DNA of 64,000 bases, from positions 1,426,001 to 1,490,000 of the forward strand of contig NZ_CP011930.1 of assembly GCF_001040945.1 (NCBI RefSeq), read 5' to 3'. The translations under genes were made by a program, and so were the position numbers. Of the stretch, positions 61,843 through 64,000 are shown piece after piece. The notes under the pieces were generated by a model that ran no database searches, was not told the DNA's origin, and was given only the letters and a program-made list of their open reading frames with translations. The first letter of the stretch is position 1. Each line of letters opens with the position of its first letter. The stretch comes from Herbaspirillum seropedicae. Lineage in GTDB: Bacteria > Pseudomonadota > Gammaproteobacteria > Burkholderiales > Burkholderiaceae_D.

Positions 61843-63048
61843 ATGCAGGTCATGGAGACGACACTACACAACATCACTGCGGCAGGCCCGGCGCTGATCG
61901 ACCGGGTCGAGACCTTCCTGGTCGATTTGCCGACGATCCGGCCCCATCAGCTGTCGATGGCCACCATGAACGGCCAGACCCTGATGCTGGTGCGCCTGTA
62001 CTGTTCCGACGGCAGCATCGGCGTAGGCGAGGGCACCACCATCGGCGGCCTGGCCTATGGCGCCGAGTCGCCCGAGGGCATGAAGCTGGCCATCGATACC
62101 TATTTCGCTCCGCTGCTGCTGGGCGCGGACGCCAGCCAAATCCCGGCCATCATGGCGCGCCTGAACAAGGCCATCTGCGACAACCGCTTCGCCAAATGCG
62201 CCATCGAGACGGCGCTCTTCGATGCGCTGGGCCAGCGCACTGGCCTGCCGGTGTCGCAGTTGCTGGGCGGACGTTCGCGCGAGAGCCTGCCCATCGCCTG
62301 GACCCTGGCCTCGGGCGATACCGCCAAGGATATCGATGAGGCCGAGCGCATGCTGGCCCAGCGTCGTCACAACATCTTCAAGCTCAAGATCGGGCGCCGC
62401 GAGGTGGACGCTGACGTCGCCCACGTGGCCGCCATCAAGAAGGCGCTGGGGGACCGCGGCGCGGTGCGGGTCGATGTGAACATGGCCTGGAGCGAGCTGG
62501 AAGCCCAGCGCGGACTGGCCGGACTGGTCGATGCCGGCTGCGAGCTGGTGGAGCAGCCCGTGGCCTCGCCCCAGGCGCTGGCGCGTCTGAAGGGCCGGCA
62601 CGCCATCGCCATCATGGCCGACGAATCCCTGACCGGCCCGGCCTCGGCGTTTGCGCTGGCGCGCATCGGCGGCGCGGATGTGTTCGCCATCAAGATCGAA
62701 CAATCCGGCGGCCTGCGCGCAGCCCAGCAGGTGGCCGCCATCGGCGACGCCGCCGGCATCGAGCTGTACGGCGGCACCATGCTCGAAGGCGCCATCGGCA
62801 CCATCGCTTCGGCCCATGCCTTCGCCACCTTCCGCGAACTGCAATGGGGGACCGAACTGTTCGGTCCGCTGCTGCTGACCGAGGAAATCCTGGCCGAGCC
62901 CTTGCAGTACCAAGATTTCCAGCTGGCCATCCCCCACCGTCCCGGCCTGGGCATTACGCTCGACGAAGAGCGGCTACAGTATTTCCGGCGCGACCGCAAA
63001 CAGGGCGCGACAGTGACAGCAGTGAGGCCGGCCAAGCTGGCCGGATAG
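61843..63048 (+). CDS. catB: Muconate cycloisomerase
   Basis: Enolase-superfamily enzyme converting cis,cis-muconate to muconolactone, 401 residues from ATG 61843 (61852 is an alternative). The conserved FLVDLPTIRPHQLSMATMNGQTLMLVR opening, the catalytic lysines in FKLKIG, metal ligands in RVDVNMAW, CELVEQPVA and IMADESLT, and the final lysine in FAIKIEQSGG are all present. It is followed 46 bp later by catA and activated presumably by CatR. Confidence 0.94.
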   Translation: MQVMETTLHNITAAGPALIDRVETFLVDLPTIRPHQLSMATMNGQTLMLVRLYCSDGSIGVGEGTTIGGLAYGAESPEGMKLAIDTYFAPLLLGADASQIPAIMARLNKAICDNRFAKCAIETALFDALGQRTGLPVSQLLGGRSRESLPIAWTLASGDTAKDIDEAERMLAQRRHNIFKLKIGRREVDADVAHVAAIKKALGDRGAVRVDVNMAWSELEAQRGLAGLVDAGCELVEQPVASPQALARLKGRHAIAIMADESLTGPASAFALARIGGADVFAIKIEQSGGLRAAQQVAAIGDAAGIELYGGTMLEGAIGTIASAHAFATFRELQWGTELFGPLLLTEEILAEPLQYQDFQLAIPHRPGLGITLDEERLQYFRRDRKQGATVTAVRPAKLAG

Positions 63049-63094
63049 AACAATAACCCCATCGGCAATCAATAAATCCAAAAGGAGACGCAAC

Positions 63095-64000
63095 ATGGCA
63101 GCCAAGATTTTCAGCACCCGCGAAGTACAAGATTTCCTGCGCCTGGCCAGTGGCCTGGACACCGAAGGCGGCAACCCGCGCACCAAGCAGATCGTCCACC
63201 GCATCCTGTCCGACCTGTTCAAGACCATCGAAGACCTGGAAATCACTTCCGACGAATACTGGGCCGGCGTGGCCTACATCAACCGCCTGGGCACGGCCCA
63301 CGAAGCCGGCCTGCTCTCACCGGGCCTGGGCCTGGACCGCTTCCTGGACATGCGCATGGATGCCGAAGACGCCGCCCTGGGCATCGCCGGCGGCACCCCG
63401 CGCACCATCGAAGGTCCGCTGTACGTGGCCGGCGCGCCGGTAGAACAGGGCTTCGCCCGCCTGGACGATGGCAGCGACAAGTCCGGCCAGACCATCATCA
63501 TGCACGGCACCGTCTACGGCGCCGATGGCAAGCCCATGCCGGGCGCCCAGGTCGAGGTCTGGCACGCCAACACCAAGGGCTTTTATTCGCACTTCGACCC
63601 GACCGGTGAACAGAAGCCCTTCAACATGCGCCGCACCATCATCACCGATGCCCAGGGCCGCTACAAATTCCGCAGCATCATGCCGACCGCCTACGGCTGC
63701 CCGCCGGCCGGCCCCACCCAGGGCTTGCTCAATGCCCTGGGCCGCCACGGCAACCGTCCGGCGCACATCCACTTCTTCGTCACTGCCGAAGGCCATCGCA
63801 AGCTGACCACCCAGATCAACATCGAAGGCGATCCGCTGATCTACGACGACTTCGCCTACGCCACCCGCGAAGGCCTGGTGCCGCCGCTGGTGGAGCGCAC
63901 CGACGCCGCCAGCATCAAGGCCGAAGGACTGGAGGGGCCGTTCGCCGAGATCGTCTTCGACATCAAGCTGACTTCGTTGGTCAACGGCGCCGACAACCAG
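63095..64000 (+). CDS. catA: Catechol 1,2-dioxygenase (3' truncated by window)
   Basis: Intradiol ring-cleaving enzyme converting catechol to cis,cis-muconate. ATG 63095 follows AAAGGAGA. 302 codons are visible and only a few C-terminal ones are missing, judged by the usual length of about 305-312. The non-haem Fe(III) ligands are all present: Y164 (KGFYSHFD), Y200 (PTAYGCPP), H224 and H226 (RPAHIHFF). The helical N-terminal dimerisation domain (1-100) precedes the catalytic beta-sandwich. Forms the catBA unit. Confidence 0.96.
   Translation, partial: MAAKIFSTREVQDFLRLASGLDTEGGNPRTKQIVHRILSDLFKTIEDLEITSDEYWAGVAYINRLGTAHEAGLLSPGLGLDRFLDMRMDAEDAALGIAGGTPRTIEGPLYVAGAPVEQGFARLDDGSDKSGQTIIMHGTVYGADGKPMPGAQVEVWHANTKGFYSHFDPTGEQKPFNMRRTIITDAQGRYKFRSIMPTAYGCPPAGPTQGLLNALGRHGNRPAHIHFFVTAEGHRKLTTQINIEGDPLIYDDFAYATREGLVPPLVERTDAASIKAEGLEGPFAEIVFDIKLTSLVNGADNQ

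Overview
The window is a GC-rich stretch of a beta-proteobacterial chromosome. It most resembles Herbaspirillum or a close Oxalobacteraceae/Burkholderiales relative; this is a judgement from gene content, codon use and porin/chemoreceptor types, not a database result. No rRNA, tRNA, CRISPR array, insertion sequence or phage module is visible. The window opens inside pstS and closes inside catA.

Layout. (1) 1-6713: phosphate uptake and its control, pstS(partial)-pstC-pstA-pstB-phoU-phoB-phoR, with a large inverted repeat between pstB and phoU. (2) 7182-8807: a chemoreceptor, ending at a bidirectional terminator shared with a sugar-acid type SDR/FAH-hydrolase operon (8920-10650) whose promoter carries a GntR-like palindrome. 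(3) 11005-12712: a TetR regulator, a shattered SDR gene, a DUF1330 protein and a PaaI-type thioesterase; the TetR start and the SDR promoter carry the same palindrome. (4) 12840-17796: a divergent CaiB-type CoA transferase and HTH-citrate synthase pair, a half-size EamA protein, and a CmcJ-type oxygenase translationally coupled to a 2-hydroxychromene-2-carboxylate isomerase-like protein. (5) 17786-20278: a LysR regulator divergent from an MFS transporter whose 5' end lies in a 142-bp tandem duplication. (6) 20572-27452: a FecA-like TonB receptor behind a Fur-box-like site, a frameshifted AraC regulator, and an amine oxidase/NTF2-like/APC permease cluster. (7) 27490-32431: porin, MFS transporter and DHDPS-family aldolase with a divergent LysR regulator. 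(8) 32650-37328: a FecR-domain/OmpA-lipoprotein pair, a second chemoreceptor and an orphan LysR regulator. (9) 37586-48147: a two-partner secretion system (FhaC/ShlB transporter plus a 2658-residue CdiA/FhaB-like exoprotein) with a nuclease-like C-terminal tip and a directly abutting candidate immunity gene. (10) 48174-57264: a near-consensus LexA box, a VRR-NUC nuclease overlapping a nuclease-Fe/S helicase fusion, then a three-gene MukFEB/Mks/Wadjet-like condensin operon. (11) 57301-59007: a third chemoreceptor. (12) 59510-64000: the catechol branch of the beta-ketoadipate pathway, with pcaD, catC and catR on the minus strand and catB-catA on the plus strand.

How the parts work together. Regions 1 and 12 are standard and well supported. 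Regions 2-7 look like interchangeable catabolic modules, each with its own regulator and in several cases a recognisable operator. The most unusual parts are region 10, where an SOS-box-controlled repair or defence pair sits directly upstream of an SMC complex that lacks the nuclease subunit of Wadjet/MksBEFG, and region 9, where the toxin tip and its neighbour look like an exchangeable polymorphic toxin cassette. Local signs of instability are the 142-bp duplication, the G-run frameshift in the AraC gene and the SDR remnant.
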